Source: Nitrincola alkalilacustris
Lineage (GTDB): Bacteria > Pseudomonadota > Gammaproteobacteria > Pseudomonadales > Balneatricaceae
DNA length: 64,000 bases
Assembly (NCBI RefSeq): GCF_008973755.1
Contig: NZ_WBOM01000003.1
Location: forward strand, 434,001 to 498,000
Direction: 5' to 3'
The notes beneath the pieces were generated by a model. That model was given only the letters and a program-made list of their open reading frames with translations. It was not told the DNA's origin and made no database searches. The position numbers and the translations under genes were made by a program. Positions 52,424 through 61,290 of this stretch are shown here, in pieces. Positions within the stretch are counted from its first letter, which is position 1. Each line of letters opens with the position of its first letter.

Positions 52424-53635
52424 TTAGTCTGGCTGCCCGGCCAGTTGCCAGAACCAGGTGGCAAGGCCGATCATGCCACAGAGCGAAATAATAACAGTTA
52501 ATGGTATGACAGTTCCGTTATAGAAGTAACCAGCCAGTGCACCTGTTGTGGCAGCAGTCCCGATCTGAATCAGTCCAAATACAGCAGATGCTGAACCTGC
52601 GTACTCCCGGAACAGGCTGATTGAGCCCGCCTGGCTGTTAGCCAACGTCAGCCCGCCTGAAGCGAACACCAGGAACATCGCAAACAGCACACTGACCAGA
52701 TTGATCCAGTCTGTCAGGATCGCAAGAAGCATCACCACACAGGCCAGCAGCAACAAGCCCAGCCCTAACCCAATGGTTTTATTCAGCCCCAGTCGAGAGA
52801 CCAGTCTGGCACTGGAAAAAGCTCCGATCATGTAGCCCATCACATTAACGGCAAAGGTATAGCCGAACAGCTGTGGTGATAGCCCGATCACCTCTGTAAT
52901 GATATAGGATGAGGAGGAGATGTAGGCAAACATGGCGCCAAACGAAGTACTGGCACAGATCACGTAGGCGATAAACAGGCGATTCTGGATGAAGCGCGGA
53001 AAGTTGCGGAAAATATCCATGAACCGCCGCTTTTGTCCCTCCGGATGATCCGGTCGTGTCTCCCATAAAAACAGCAGCACACCGATCAGTGTAATAACCG
53101 AGAAGGCCGCCAAGGCGACGAAGTGTGATCTCCAGGTAAACCAGATCAGCAGCCAGCTACCGATAATAGGTGCCAGTGCGGGAATCAGTGCCATGGCCGA
53201 GCTGAGGTAAGCCAGCACCTTAGCGGCATCTTCACGCGGGTAGACATCACTGACAATAGCTCGTCCCAGTACCGGACCGACACTCGCACCAAGCCCTTGC
53301 AGAATACGACCCACCCAGAGTGTCTCAACAGTAGGGGCCCAGATACAGATCAGCGATGCCAGAAAAAACAGCACCAACCCAAGCTTAAGTACCGGCATTC
53401 GCCCCCAGGTATCAGCCAGTGAGCCGCTGATGATCTGCCCAAACGCATAGCCCAGCATAAACAGGCTCAGCGTTAGCTGGACATGGCCGTGGTTGCTGTT
53501 CAGGTCTGTGATCATGGCCGGTAGTCCGGACAGATACAGGTCGGTCGATATGGCGCTGAATGCAACAAGCCCGACAAGGACTATGCCCTGTATCAAACCT
53601 GGGGATCGCTTAGCAGGAGCAGGGGAGTGACTCAT
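52424..53635 (-). CDS. MFS multidrug efflux transporter (Bcr/CflA type)
   Basis: A 403-residue, 12-helix major facilitator with the Bcr/CflA features STDLYLSGLPAMITDL in helix 1, FGQIISGSLADTWGRMPVLKLGL (motif A) and GLGASVGPVLGRAIVSDVYPREDAAKVLAYLSSAMALIPALAPIIGSWL (motif C in helix 5). It is a proton-driven exporter of drugs or small metabolites. It is the first gene of a two-gene unit with the MarR regulator downstream, the usual arrangement for inducible efflux. Confidence 0.9.
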   Translation of the reverse strand: MSHSPAPAKRSPGLIQGIVLVGLVAFSAISTDLYLSGLPAMITDLNSNHGHVQLTLSLFMLGYAFGQIISGSLADTWGRMPVLKLGLVLFFLASLICIWAPTVETLWVGRILQGLGASVGPVLGRAIVSDVYPREDAAKVLAYLSSAMALIPALAPIIGSWLLIWFTWRSHFVALAAFSVITLIGVLLFLWETRPDHPEGQKRRFMDIFRNFPRFIQNRLFIAYVICASTSFGAMFAYISSSSYIITEVIGLSPQLFGYTFAVNVMGYMIGAFSSARLVSRLGLNKTIGLGLGLLLLACVVMLLAILTDWINLVSVLFAMFLVFASGGLTLANSQAGSISLFREYAGSASAVFGLIQIGTAATTGALAGYFYNGTVIPLTVIISLCGMIGLATWFWQLAGQPD

Positions 53636-53712
53636 GGGGCATCCTTATCCGAGATCTTAACCCCCGGCAGCCGACCTCATGAGTCAGCTGCCGGGGTAAT
53701 TATTGGCCGAGA

Positions 53713-55017
53713 TTAAGTCGAGTAAAGCAACTGGGGAAGATAGAGTGCCAGTGCAGGGATGAAGAGTACCATCAAAAGACGCACAATATCAGCTACCCAG
53801 AAGGGTGTGATCCCGCGGAAAATAGTGGCGGTCTTGACGTCCGGCACAAGACCTTTCAGAACGAACACATTCATCCCGACCGGAGGTGTGATCAGGCTGA
53901 TCTCGATCACGATCACTACGATAATGCCGAACCAGACCAGATCGAAACCGAGGCCGGCAACAACCGGGAAGAAGAGCGGCACCGTCAGCAGCATCATCGA
54001 CATGCTCTCAAGCATGCAGCCGAGAACAATATAGATGGCAAGGATCACCAGCATCACCATCATTGGTGTCAGATTCCAGCTGTTCAGCACTGCCAGAAGC
54101 TCCTGAGGCAGGCCAGCTCGGTTGATGAAGTTGGAGAAGATCAGCGCTGCGATTATTACAGCAAACAGCATTGCAGTGGTGCGGGCAGTATCAACCAGCA
54201 CCTCATAGAGAATGCTCCAGGTCAGTGCGCGTCGCATGAAGGCGATAATGAAGGCTCCGAAGGCTCCGATTCCTGCTGCTTCAGTCGGTGTGAACATACC
54301 GATATAGATACCGCCAATGACCAGAATGAACAGCAGCAGTGTGGTACCGACACCCGCAAGGGCTGCAAAGCGTTCCCCCCAGCCGACACGTTCAGCATCT
54401 TTGCAGGCATCTGAGTTGCGGCGAACGACATACTGAACAGCGACCAGATAGAGCACTATACCAAGCAGTCCCGGGATTAGCCCTGCGGCAAACAGTTCAC
54501 GGATACTCTGTTCGGTCAGAATACCGTAGATCACCAGCATGACACTCGGCGGAATCAGTATACCAAGTGTGCCACCGGCAGCGATGGAAGCGGTCGCCAG
54601 CGCATCGGAGTAACCGTATTTTCGCATCTGCGGCATCGCCACTTTGGTCATCGTCGCCGCTGTGGCCAGGCTAGATCCACTGATGGAGCTGAAGCCTCCG
54701 CAGGCCAGGATGGTCGCCATCGCCTGACCACCACGAAAATGACCGATAAAGGCATTGGAAGCACGGTAGATCGCATCCGACAGCCCCGCCTTGGTCACCA
54801 GGTTGCCCATCAGAATAAACAGAGGAATGACCGACAGGCCATACTCCTGGCCAGTATCTACAATGCGGCGGGCCGACATGGCGGCCGCTGCGTTCCAGTT
54901 ACCGCCCAGGACATAATAGAAACCGATAAAGCCGATGGCTCCCATCGCAAAGGCAAGCGGGACACGCAGCAGGATCAGTGCAAAAAGAATGGCGAAGCCG
55001 ATAAGTGATTCAAACAC
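53713..55017 (-). CDS. TRAP transporter large permease (DctM type)
   Basis: A 434-residue DctM protein with VIPLFILMGNLVTKAGLSDAIY, ASIAAGGTLGILIPPSVMLVIYGILTEQSI and ISLITPPVGMNVFVLKGLVP. It has about 12 helices and drives Na+-coupled solute uptake. It is the last gene of the dctP-dctQ-dctM operon on the minus strand, 32 bases after dctQ. The substrate cannot be read from it; the adjacent binding protein and the divergent LysR gene define the uptake unit. Confidence 0.92.
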   Translation of the reverse strand: MFESLIGFAILFALILLRVPLAFAMGAIGFIGFYYVLGGNWNAAAAMSARRIVDTGQEYGLSVIPLFILMGNLVTKAGLSDAIYRASNAFIGHFRGGQAMATILACGGFSSISGSSLATAATMTKVAMPQMRKYGYSDALATASIAAGGTLGILIPPSVMLVIYGILTEQSIRELFAAGLIPGLLGIVLYLVAVQYVVRRNSDACKDAERVGWGERFAALAGVGTTLLLFILVIGGIYIGMFTPTEAAGIGAFGAFIIAFMRRALTWSILYEVLVDTARTTAMLFAVIIAALIFSNFINRAGLPQELLAVLNSWNLTPMMVMLVILAIYIVLGCMLESMSMMLLTVPLFFPVVAGLGFDLVWFGIIVVIVIEISLITPPVGMNVFVLKGLVPDVKTATIFRGITPFWVADIVRLLMVLFIPALALYLPQLLYST

Positions 55018-55049
55018 AGTAAAGCTACCTCAATACCGATGAAACCAGA

Positions 55050-55640
55050 TTACTGGCCGTTGGGCTGATTATTGTTCTTGTCGGGATGAGACACGCTGCC
55101 CAGATACTGATCGGACATTTTTTCCGGATCATGATGGGCCCAGGTCTTGTAACCGAAGATTTCAGGCACATAAAAAAGAGCACGAATAAGGGTGAAGGCG
55201 GCTGCAATCCATGCCATTAATGACATGAGATATATCAGGTAACCAACTGGTATTCTTAAGAATTCTGTTACATCTCCATAAGACATGGAGCGTCCGGCAA
55301 AGGCCCATATCCGATCAGCCATCACATAAAGTGCAAAAGTACAGATACCGTTGATGACGATCTGACGCCAGGGCACGATCCAGGCAGGCACCCACTGGTC
55401 CAGCAGGTCAACAGCAATATGCTCCTCTTTCCAGCACACCACTGGAAACGAGCAGAAGATAACAACTGCCAGCATCAGCTGAATCAATTCAATTGCACCG
55501 AGCAGAGGGGAGTTGAAGAAGAAGCGACCGATGACATCAAAAGTGGTCACCAGCATCATGCCGAGCAGGGCGATACCCGCCAGACCTTCCAGTCCGGTTC
55601 TGATGACGCGCTCGGTGTTGTGTGTAAGCTTGGCCAGCAT
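55050..55640 (-). CDS. TRAP transporter small permease (DctQ type)
   Basis: A 196-residue, four-helix DctQ protein with VTTFDVIGRFFFNSPLLGAIELIQLMLAVVIFCSFPVVCWKEEHIAVDLLDQWVP, the family's conserved first half. The C-terminus has a hydrophilic tail of about 35 residues (SDQYLGSVSHPDKNNNQPNGQ) that is not usual for the family. It lies between dctP and dctM, and a strong hairpin separates it from dctP, which would keep its expression below that of the binding protein. Confidence 0.9.
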   Translation of the reverse strand: MLAKLTHNTERVIRTGLEGLAGIALLGMMLVTTFDVIGRFFFNSPLLGAIELIQLMLAVVIFCSFPVVCWKEEHIAVDLLDQWVPAWIVPWRQIVINGICTFALYVMADRIWAFAGRSMSYGDVTEFLRIPVGYLIYLMSLMAWIAAAFTLIRALFYVPEIFGYKTWAHHDPEKMSDQYLGSVSHPDKNNNQPNGQ

Positions 55641-55686
55641 GAATAACCTCGGATCAATCGGGGTGGCATTCGGCAGAGGGCTTGAT

Positions 55687-55742
55687 GCACTCTACACTGT
55701 TCAGTCATGCAAATGTTCGATGATGCATACAGTGTAGAGTGC
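55687..55742 (-). repeat. 14-bp perfect inverted repeat between dctP and dctQ
   Basis: GCACTCTACACTGT (55687-55700) is perfectly inverted as ACAGTGTAGAGTGC (55729-55742). An inner ATGCA (55707-55711)/TGCAT (55724-55728) can extend the folding. There is no T run after it on the minus strand, so it is more likely an mRNA stabiliser or processing hairpin that protects the dctP message than a full terminator. Confidence 0.75.
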
Positions 55743-55769
55743 TTTGAGGGAAACAGCAGGGCTGTCTGA

Positions 55770-56789
55770 TTACTGAGTCAGTTCTGCGAGCTGGGCTTTG
55801 AAGAAGTCCAGTGCAGCCTGCGCTTCCACGCCACTTTTGGTAGCATTTTCAACCCAGGTGGCTTCCAGATCCGCTGTCAGTTCACGTGCAGCAGCCACCA
55901 CTTCAGGTGAGGCTTCAGTGAAGGTATTACCCTGCTCTTTGGCGAAGGCGACACCGCTCTCGTCAGAGATATCCATCATCTCACCGAAGAGACGTGACAG
56001 ACGCTCACCGGACACACCCATGATCGCTTCACGGTCAGCAGCGGACAGAGATCCCCAGGTGTCCGGGTTGATGACGATGGCAAAGCTACCACGATACAGG
56101 CCACCTGGCAGGCTCAGCGTGTAAGGGGCGACCTCTGCTACACGGAAGGAGCGCAGACCTTCGAGGGTCAGGAAGGCACCATCGATGACACCCTGTGAGG
56201 CGGCCTCATAAGTCTGAGTAGGTGGCAGGTTGACGCCAGAGATCTCAAGACGGCGGGCAATTTCAGACATTACGCCACCGCCGACTCGCATGCGTTTGCC
56301 TTTGAGTTCGTCCAGAGATTCGATTTTTTCACGGCTGAAGATCTGACCAGGACCATGCACACCAACGGCCAGCACCTCGACATCGCGGTGCTCACGGGCC
56401 TTGGCGAGGTATTGTTCATGGGTGCGCCAGTAGGCGGCTGACATCGCCTCGGAGGAGATATCTTCAAAGAAGGGCAGTTCAGGCAACTCGGTGGTCAGGA
56501 AGCGGCCGGGGAAGTGACCATGGAACATCCAGGTGACATCACCGATACCATCCGCAACGATATCCATCTGCGAGTGCGATGGCCCCAGGTCATAAACCAC
56601 ATTCAGTTTGACACGACCTTCAGTGGCTTCTTCGATCCATTCACCCCAGGTGGGCCATACCATGGAGTTGATCCCATGATTGGGGGATGCCCAGGTGCTG
56701 ACGGTCAGCGTTGTCTGAGCCATGGCAGGGGTAAAGGCTGTGGCGGCCATCAGGCCTGTCGCCAACATGAGGGACTTGATTGTTTTCAT
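55770..56789 (-). CDS. TRAP substrate-binding protein (DctP type)
   Basis: A 339-residue periplasmic receptor with a Sec signal peptide ending FTPAMAQ. The DctP fold is shown by ADGIGDVTWMFHGHFPGRF, IESLDELKGKRMRVGGGVMSEIARRLEISGVNLPPTQTYEAASQGVIDGAFLTLEGL (the arginine of KRMRVGG is the expected carboxylate-binding residue) and AIVINPDTWGSLSAADREAI. The ligand is therefore probably a carboxylate. It is the first gene of the operon. A LysR gene lies divergently 519 bases away. Confidence 0.92.
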   Translation of the reverse strand: MKTIKSLMLATGLMAATAFTPAMAQTTLTVSTWASPNHGINSMVWPTWGEWIEEATEGRVKLNVVYDLGPSHSQMDIVADGIGDVTWMFHGHFPGRFLTTELPELPFFEDISSEAMSAAYWRTHEQYLAKAREHRDVEVLAVGVHGPGQIFSREKIESLDELKGKRMRVGGGVMSEIARRLEISGVNLPPTQTYEAASQGVIDGAFLTLEGLRSFRVAEVAPYTLSLPGGLYRGSFAIVINPDTWGSLSAADREAIMGVSGERLSRLFGEMMDISDESGVAFAKEQGNTFTEASPEVVAAARELTADLEATWVENATKSGVEAQAALDFFKAQLAELTQ

Positions 56790-56982
56790 TCGTCTATCCT
56801 TTCGAGAGTTTAAGGCGTTGTATTTATAGTTTCACTCGAAACTTACCCAGTCGTCGCTGAATAAAGGGTCGCTACCCGGCAGCGATCTTGATGAGCAGTA
56901 TCAATCGCGCTGTTTACTGGGTATTGAACGTTAAGCAATATCTGATATATTGCCGCCCACTGTCAAGCAGGCCCTATCAGAC

Positions 56983-57006
56983 TATTGGTTACATATGAAA
57001 CCAATA
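56983..57006. promoter_or_regulatory. TATTGGTT-N8-AACCAATA dyad
   Basis: TATTGGTT (56983-56990) and AACCAATA (56999-57006) form a perfect 8-base dyad around an 8-base spacer, itself nearly symmetrical (ACATATGA). It is 194 bases upstream of dctP. It has the size of an operator for a GntR- or TetR-type dimer, or of part of a LysR site. It could also fold as a hairpin, but no T tract follows. Confidence 0.45.
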
Positions 57007-57110
57007 AAGGGGCTTTTCCTCCAGCCTGTATAGCAAGATCAGGTTTTTTTGAGATAGCTCAGCTGATCCCGAATCAGACACTGAGCGGCACTGATTTAGA
57101 AATTAAATCC

Positions 57111-57124
57111 TTGATCTGAATCAA
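57111..57124. promoter_or_regulatory. FNR/Anr-type binding site
   Basis: TTGATCTGAATCAA matches the FNR consensus TTGAT-N4-ATCAA at all ten defined positions. It is 185 bases before the LysR start and 322 bases before dctP, so it is not at a typical -41 position for either translation start unless the leaders are long. It suggests oxygen-responsive control of the LysR gene or the TRAP operon. Confidence 0.55.
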
Positions 57125-57308
57125 TATTGATGATTAATTCGTAAGTGGGTGCGGCCCTCGATTGGTCCACTATCAGTGATGGAAGCCACTGTATTCAGGC
57201 GTTTTTCTGTTAAGCTTTGTTTGGATACTTTCCGAATAAGAAACAATGTTATTCATTTTTTGACGCGGTGATACTACCCGCTGATCCGACTGATTAAGGG
57301 GACGGGAT

Positions 57309-58223
57309 TTGGATCTGTTATCTGCCATGGCGATCTTTGTCAGAGTGGTCGATCTTAAAAGCTTTTCGTTGGCAGCAAATGAACTGGGCATTTCCAGCTC
57401 CTCTGTCAGTAAGCAGGTATCACAACTGGAAAAGCATATCGGTGCCCGCTTGCTGCAACGCACTACACGGCGGTTGAGTGTGACAGAGGCGGGAGCAGCC
57501 TATTACGAAAAGTGCATCAGCATCATGGCTGAGGTGAAAGAAGCCGAGAATCTGGTGTCACAGCTCCAGGGGAAGCCCCGCGGCATACTGCGAATCAATT
57601 GCAACATGACCTTTGGGCAGTTTCAACTGGCCAAGTCGATCCCTTCATTCATGGAGAAATTTCCTGAGGTACATTTTGAGGTTACTCTGGATGATCGTAT
57701 GCCGGATATTGTCAGAGATGGCTTTGATCTGGCGATACGCATCACGGACCCTCAATTACCTGATTCCAGCCTGATTGCGAGAGAGATCTCAACAATTCCG
57801 ATGTATGTCTGCGCGACGCCCGAATATATCAGGCAGCATGGCCGGCCAGACACGCCAGATGCACTCAGAGCTCATAACTGTCTGATATTCGTACATGCCA
57901 GTAATGCCAACCTCTGGTCCCTGCGAAAAGGGGAGAAAAAATACAGTATTCAGGTCAGTGGTGATCTGCGCGCCAATAACAGTCTGATCGTACGAGAGGC
58001 GGTGCTGGCACATCGCGGCATAGCGAATCTGGCGTCCTTTGTGATTGAGCCCTATGTGGCAAGTGGTGAACTGGAACTGGTTTTCCCAGAATATGAGCCG
58101 GAGCGCCTCAGTATTTTTGCGGTATACCCTGATCGCAAGTATATCTCACCCAAGGTCAGTGCCTTCATTGAGCATTTTCAGCAATGGCTTGAAGACAATC
58201 TTGAGTTGCAGATCAAGGTTTGA
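57309..58223 (+). CDS. LysR-family transcriptional regulator
   Basis: A 304-residue LysR protein starting at a TTG (57309) after GGGGACGGG: MDLLSAMAIFVRVVDLKSFSLAANELGISSSSVSKQVSQLEKHIGARLLQRTTRRLSVTEAGAAYYEKC. The pattern of the effector domain (DLAIRITDPQLPDSSLIAREISTIPMYVCATPEYI) is that of the large DhcR/CrgA-like group. It is divergent from the TRAP operon and the most likely local regulator of it. An ATG seven codons in (57327) is less likely because it would cut into the first helix. Confidence 0.9.
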   Translation: MDLLSAMAIFVRVVDLKSFSLAANELGISSSSVSKQVSQLEKHIGARLLQRTTRRLSVTEAGAAYYEKCISIMAEVKEAENLVSQLQGKPRGILRINCNMTFGQFQLAKSIPSFMEKFPEVHFEVTLDDRMPDIVRDGFDLAIRITDPQLPDSSLIAREISTIPMYVCATPEYIRQHGRPDTPDALRAHNCLIFVHASNANLWSLRKGEKKYSIQVSGDLRANNSLIVREAVLAHRGIANLASFVIEPYVASGELELVFPEYEPERLSIFAVYPDRKYISPKVSAFIEHFQQWLEDNLELQIKV

Positions 58224-58251
58224 TGGGGAGGTGCAGAGAGTGTACTGATTG

Positions 58252-58284
58252 AAAAAAAGTGCTCCAGAAGGGTTCTGGAGCACT
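58252..58284 (-). terminator. Intrinsic terminator of pepQ
   Basis: AGTGCTCCAGAA (58258-58269) and TTCTGGAGCACT (58273-58284) form a perfect 12-base-pair stem with a 3-base loop. Read on the minus strand it is followed by seven T. It lies 9 bases after the pepQ stop and may also slow the convergent LysR transcript. Confidence 0.93.
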
Positions 58285-58292
58285 CCAACTGG

Positions 58293-59621
58293 TCAGGCCT
58301 CCAGTGCCTGAAAAGCTTCCCGAGTCAGGTTGCGGCTCTGTGTGTCTGCTATTACCAGATTGTCCTCTACACGAATCCCGCCAAAGGGTTTAAGGCGCTC
58401 GATCAGGTCCAGATTGCAACCGTGTTGTGGTATCTCGCGAACCATCCGATCCAGCAGCATGGGGATGAAGTAGAGGCCCGGTTCGATGGTGATCGCCATT
58501 TTGCTTTCCAGGCGGCGTGTCAGGCGCAGAAAGGGTGCATCGTCGCCCGGTTTGAGCAACGTACCCAGTTCGTCAATCTGATGTCCAGCGACATCATGTA
58601 CCTGCAGGCCAATCAGATGACCCAGTCCATGTGGTGAAAATACCTGCGGAATACGCTTGTCCATCTGCTCATCCACTGGCAGGGTACAGATGCCCATATT
58701 AAGCAGGACAGCGGCGATCTCACGAAGCCCTGTCTGGTGCAGGTTCTGATAGTCTGTTCCGGCCACAGCGGCTTCGCAGATGCGATGTTCCAATGCTTCC
58801 ATCTGATTCAACAGCTCTTCAAACAGCGCTCCATCCGGAGTGCGATTGTTGCAGTAGGTGCGGGTAATATCACTGCAGTAGCCAAGATGGCTCGCACCGG
58901 CATCTATCAGCATGGAGCGATGACTGTCAGGTTTTTGCCATTGCTTATGCTCATAGTGCAAAATAGCAGCGGACTGATTAAGACAGACGATACCGGGGTA
59001 GGGCTCATCAATACTGAGCTGCTCACTGGCGCTGAGAAAGTCGAGATAGATCTCTGCTTCACTTTTACCGGCATGAAAACCAGCTTCGGCGGCAAGGTGA
59101 CCCTTAACACCCTTGATGCTTGCCAGTTCCATGCAGGCGATCTCGTAGTCACTCTTGATGGCGCGTTGATAGTAGAGCGGAAGCAGCAAACGATCGGGGT
59201 TGATCTCCAGCTTGAGTCCCAGAGAGTTCAGCTGCGGATTCAAGGGGCCCAGCCAGGCAATACTGCCCTGCAGTGCCGGCATCCAGTCTTTCAGTGCACG
59301 AGCTGTGTCAATCTGCCACAGCGACTGCCAGTCTCCGTCTGGAATCCGGGCAGTGGTGTGCCAGAAGTCGGGTTTGTCAGGCCAGACCAGTCTGGGCTTG
59401 CCTTCACGACTGATCAGAATAAACAGATCTGGTCGGGCAACAAAGGGTAGCCATTGCTGAGCACCGGCATAGGCCTTGTAAGGATGAGTATGGTCATCAT
59501 GGAAGTAATAGGACTGACTACCGCTGCTGATGATCAAGTGATCAATATCGGTGCTGCTCATCAGTGACTGATACTGTTTGCACAGTCCCAACAGGTGTTG
59601 CGGGTAGAGTTCTGTTGTCAT
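58293..59621 (-). CDS. pepQ: Xaa-Pro dipeptidase PepQ
   Basis: A 442-residue M24 metallopeptidase (E. coli PepQ is 443). The N-terminal domain carries FHDDHTHPYKAY like PepQ. The dinuclear metal ligands are visible: DAGASHLGYCSDITRTY (two Asp), HGLGHLIGLQVHD (His), AITIEPGLYFIP (Glu) and GGIRVEDNLVI (Glu). It hydrolyses Xaa-Pro dipeptides in the cytosol, and PepQ-like enzymes can also hydrolyse organophosphate triesters. It is monocistronic, with its own terminator, and divergent from a cupin-type XRE regulator. Confidence 0.94.
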   Translation of the reverse strand: MTTELYPQHLLGLCKQYQSLMSSTDIDHLIISSGSQSYYFHDDHTHPYKAYAGAQQWLPFVARPDLFILISREGKPRLVWPDKPDFWHTTARIPDGDWQSLWQIDTARALKDWMPALQGSIAWLGPLNPQLNSLGLKLEINPDRLLLPLYYQRAIKSDYEIACMELASIKGVKGHLAAEAGFHAGKSEAEIYLDFLSASEQLSIDEPYPGIVCLNQSAAILHYEHKQWQKPDSHRSMLIDAGASHLGYCSDITRTYCNNRTPDGALFEELLNQMEALEHRICEAAVAGTDYQNLHQTGLREIAAVLLNMGICTLPVDEQMDKRIPQVFSPHGLGHLIGLQVHDVAGHQIDELGTLLKPGDDAPFLRLTRRLESKMAITIEPGLYFIPMLLDRMVREIPQHGCNLDLIERLKPFGGIRVEDNLVIADTQSRNLTREAFQALEA

Positions 59622-59711
59622 AAATGAACGTTCTCTGAATAGCCTGTGACAAATCTGGTCGTATTAACCTGTAACTTGCATATAATGTTCAATAGCTGAA
59701 AGTGTACTCAG

Positions 59712-59726
59712 ACTAAAATTTTTAGT
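59712..59726. promoter_or_regulatory. Palindrome in the pepQ/XRE divergent promoter
   Basis: ACTAAAA (59712-59718) is inverted around a single central T as TTTTAGT (59720-59726), giving a 15-base operator-like palindrome in a very AT-rich 221-base divergent region. It lies 117 bases before the XRE gene and 91 bases before pepQ. The XRE-cupin regulator is the obvious candidate binder, by position only. Confidence 0.45.
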
Positions 59727-59842
59727 ACATATAATATTTTCATAAATTGCACATTTTTGTTGAACAATGTTAACGCACAGCTTTTTATAATACGGTTTTT
59801 TACCGAAACACACTTTACATCGAATAAGAAGAGAGTAACCCA

Positions 59843-60448
59843 ATGAGTCACCCTCAAGAGCAGGACGCCATTACGCTGACATCTGCAGCACCCTTAGGCC
59901 AGCTTGCCCGCAGTCGCCGTAAAGAGCTCGGATTGACACTTCAGCAAGTGGGCGAACGGGCCCATCTTTCCATTGGATTTATTTCGCAGATGGAGCGCAA
60001 TCTGGTATCCCCGTCACTTGCGTCACTGGTCAATCTGGCCAAGGCGCTGGATGTCAGCGTCGACTATTTCGTCAAGATGCCGGAAGGGGTTGGGCATATT
60101 TCGCGGAAGTCTGAACGCAAGTCGATGCAGTTCAGTAACAATGGCCTGACTTATTCACTGTTGTCGACCGAGTTCAATGGCCAGACCATGAGCGCCATTG
60201 AGATAGACATGGAGCCGGGTTACCTATCTGAACTGGTCAGCCACGAGGGCGAAGAGACCATGCTGGTGCTGGAAGGGGAGCTGTTTCTCAAGCTGGATGG
60301 GCAGGATCATGTTTTGCGGGAAGGCGATTGTGCGCATTTTCAGTCAACCATGCCGCACCAATGGGGCAACGCTTCTCAGGAAGTGGTCACGCGTGTTTAC
60401 TGGGTGGGCAATCTTGAGGTGAACTTCAAACCCACACAGGCTGAATAG
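59843..60448 (+). CDS. XRE-cupin transcriptional regulator
   Basis: A 201-residue protein with an N-terminal XRE HTH (LGQLARSRRKELGLTLQQVGERAHLSIGFISQMERNLVSPSLASLVNLAKALDVSVDYFV) and a C-terminal cupin_2 domain (MEPGYLSELVSHEGEETMLVLEGELFLKLDGQDHVLREGDCAHFQSTMPHQWGN). This is the PuuR/SutR-like architecture, in which the cupin senses a small metabolite. It is followed after 52 bases by a glycerophosphodiester phosphodiesterase gene and is divergent from pepQ; it probably controls one or both. Confidence 0.92.
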   Translation: MSHPQEQDAITLTSAAPLGQLARSRRKELGLTLQQVGERAHLSIGFISQMERNLVSPSLASLVNLAKALDVSVDYFVKMPEGVGHISRKSERKSMQFSNNGLTYSLLSTEFNGQTMSAIEIDMEPGYLSELVSHEGEETMLVLEGELFLKLDGQDHVLREGDCAHFQSTMPHQWGNASQEVVTRVYWVGNLEVNFKPTQAE

Positions 60449-60500
60449 ATGGGTGCTGGCAGCAGATCTTGGTAGCATCTATCGAAAACAGGGGGTGATC

Positions 60501-61226
60501 ATGCCGAGCCCGATCTGGATCAGCCATCGTGGCTACAGTCATCATGAAACCGAGAACACCAGAGCTGCATTTGACGCAGCGCTGGATCTCGGTTTCATGC
60601 ATTTCGAGACAGATCTTCGCACCACCCGCGATGGCCATCCAGTACTCTGCCATGACCCGGATCTTGAGCGCATCGCGGGTGTCTCCCGCTCAGTTGAGAG
60701 TAGCACCCGCTCCGAGCTGGCATCGCTTCGTTTGAAGACGGGCGGAACCCTGCTTTTCTTTGATGAGATGGTTGAACGCTACTCCGGGTATCACTGGATA
60801 CTGGATATCAAACCTGAAAGTGGCATGCAGACACTCAACCGCTTGCTGCAGCTCTGTACTCAACACGGTTACAGAGAGTTCCTGACACATCAGGTACGCT
60901 TTCTGTTCTGGCGATCGGAGCAGGAGCGGTATCTGCTGGGGCATCATCCCGATGCAGTCTGTATGGTGAGAGAGGGCGGCTGTCGTCGTGCCGGTTTTTG
61001 TTGCCTGATGCGCCTGCCGTGGCTTGCTGACATTTCACCGGGAAAGGTGTATTCACTGCCACCCCGTTTTAAGGGTATTGAAGTGATGAGCCCCGAAATT
61101 GTAGCACGCTATCATGCCTATGGTGCCAAAGTGCTGGCGTTTTTGCCGGAGACAGATGCGGATGCGAGGCGAGCGCTGGACGCTGGTGTGGATGAGATAC
61201 TGACTAATCATCAAATACTGACCTGA
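60501..61226 (+). CDS. Glycerophosphodiester phosphodiesterase
   Basis: A 241-residue GDPD-fold enzyme from the ATG at 60501, with AGGGGG upstream. The active-site blocks are present: ISHRGYSHHETENTRAAFDAALDLGFMHFETDLRTTRDGHPVLCHDPDLERI carries the catalytic His pair and the Glu/Asp metal ligands. The first block reads HHETENT instead of the common xxPENT, a mild deviation. No signal peptide is seen, so it is the cytoplasmic UgpQ type, which splits glycerophosphodiesters into glycerol-3-phosphate and an alcohol. It probably forms an operon with the XRE-cupin gene. Confidence 0.9.
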   Translation: MPSPIWISHRGYSHHETENTRAAFDAALDLGFMHFETDLRTTRDGHPVLCHDPDLERIAGVSRSVESSTRSELASLRLKTGGTLLFFDEMVERYSGYHWILDIKPESGMQTLNRLLQLCTQHGYREFLTHQVRFLFWRSEQERYLLGHHPDAVCMVREGGCRRAGFCCLMRLPWLADISPGKVYSLPPRFKGIEVMSPEIVARYHAYGAKVLAFLPETDADARRALDAGVDEILTNHQILT

Positions 61227-61290
61227 TGATAGTTATCGCTTGCAGTGGCAGGCACTCGCTTCAAGAAGACGAGGGCCTGCCTGTTCAGCA

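Larger units (their letters stand above)
56790..57308. other. Long divergent regulatory region of the third TRAP operon
   Basis: No gene is seen in these 519 bases. The region contains the dyad at 56983-57006 and the FNR-type box at 57111-57124, listed separately. A short run of T lies near 57045 without a clear stem. The region is long for a simple LysR-target spacer, which suggests multiple inputs. Confidence 0.5.
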
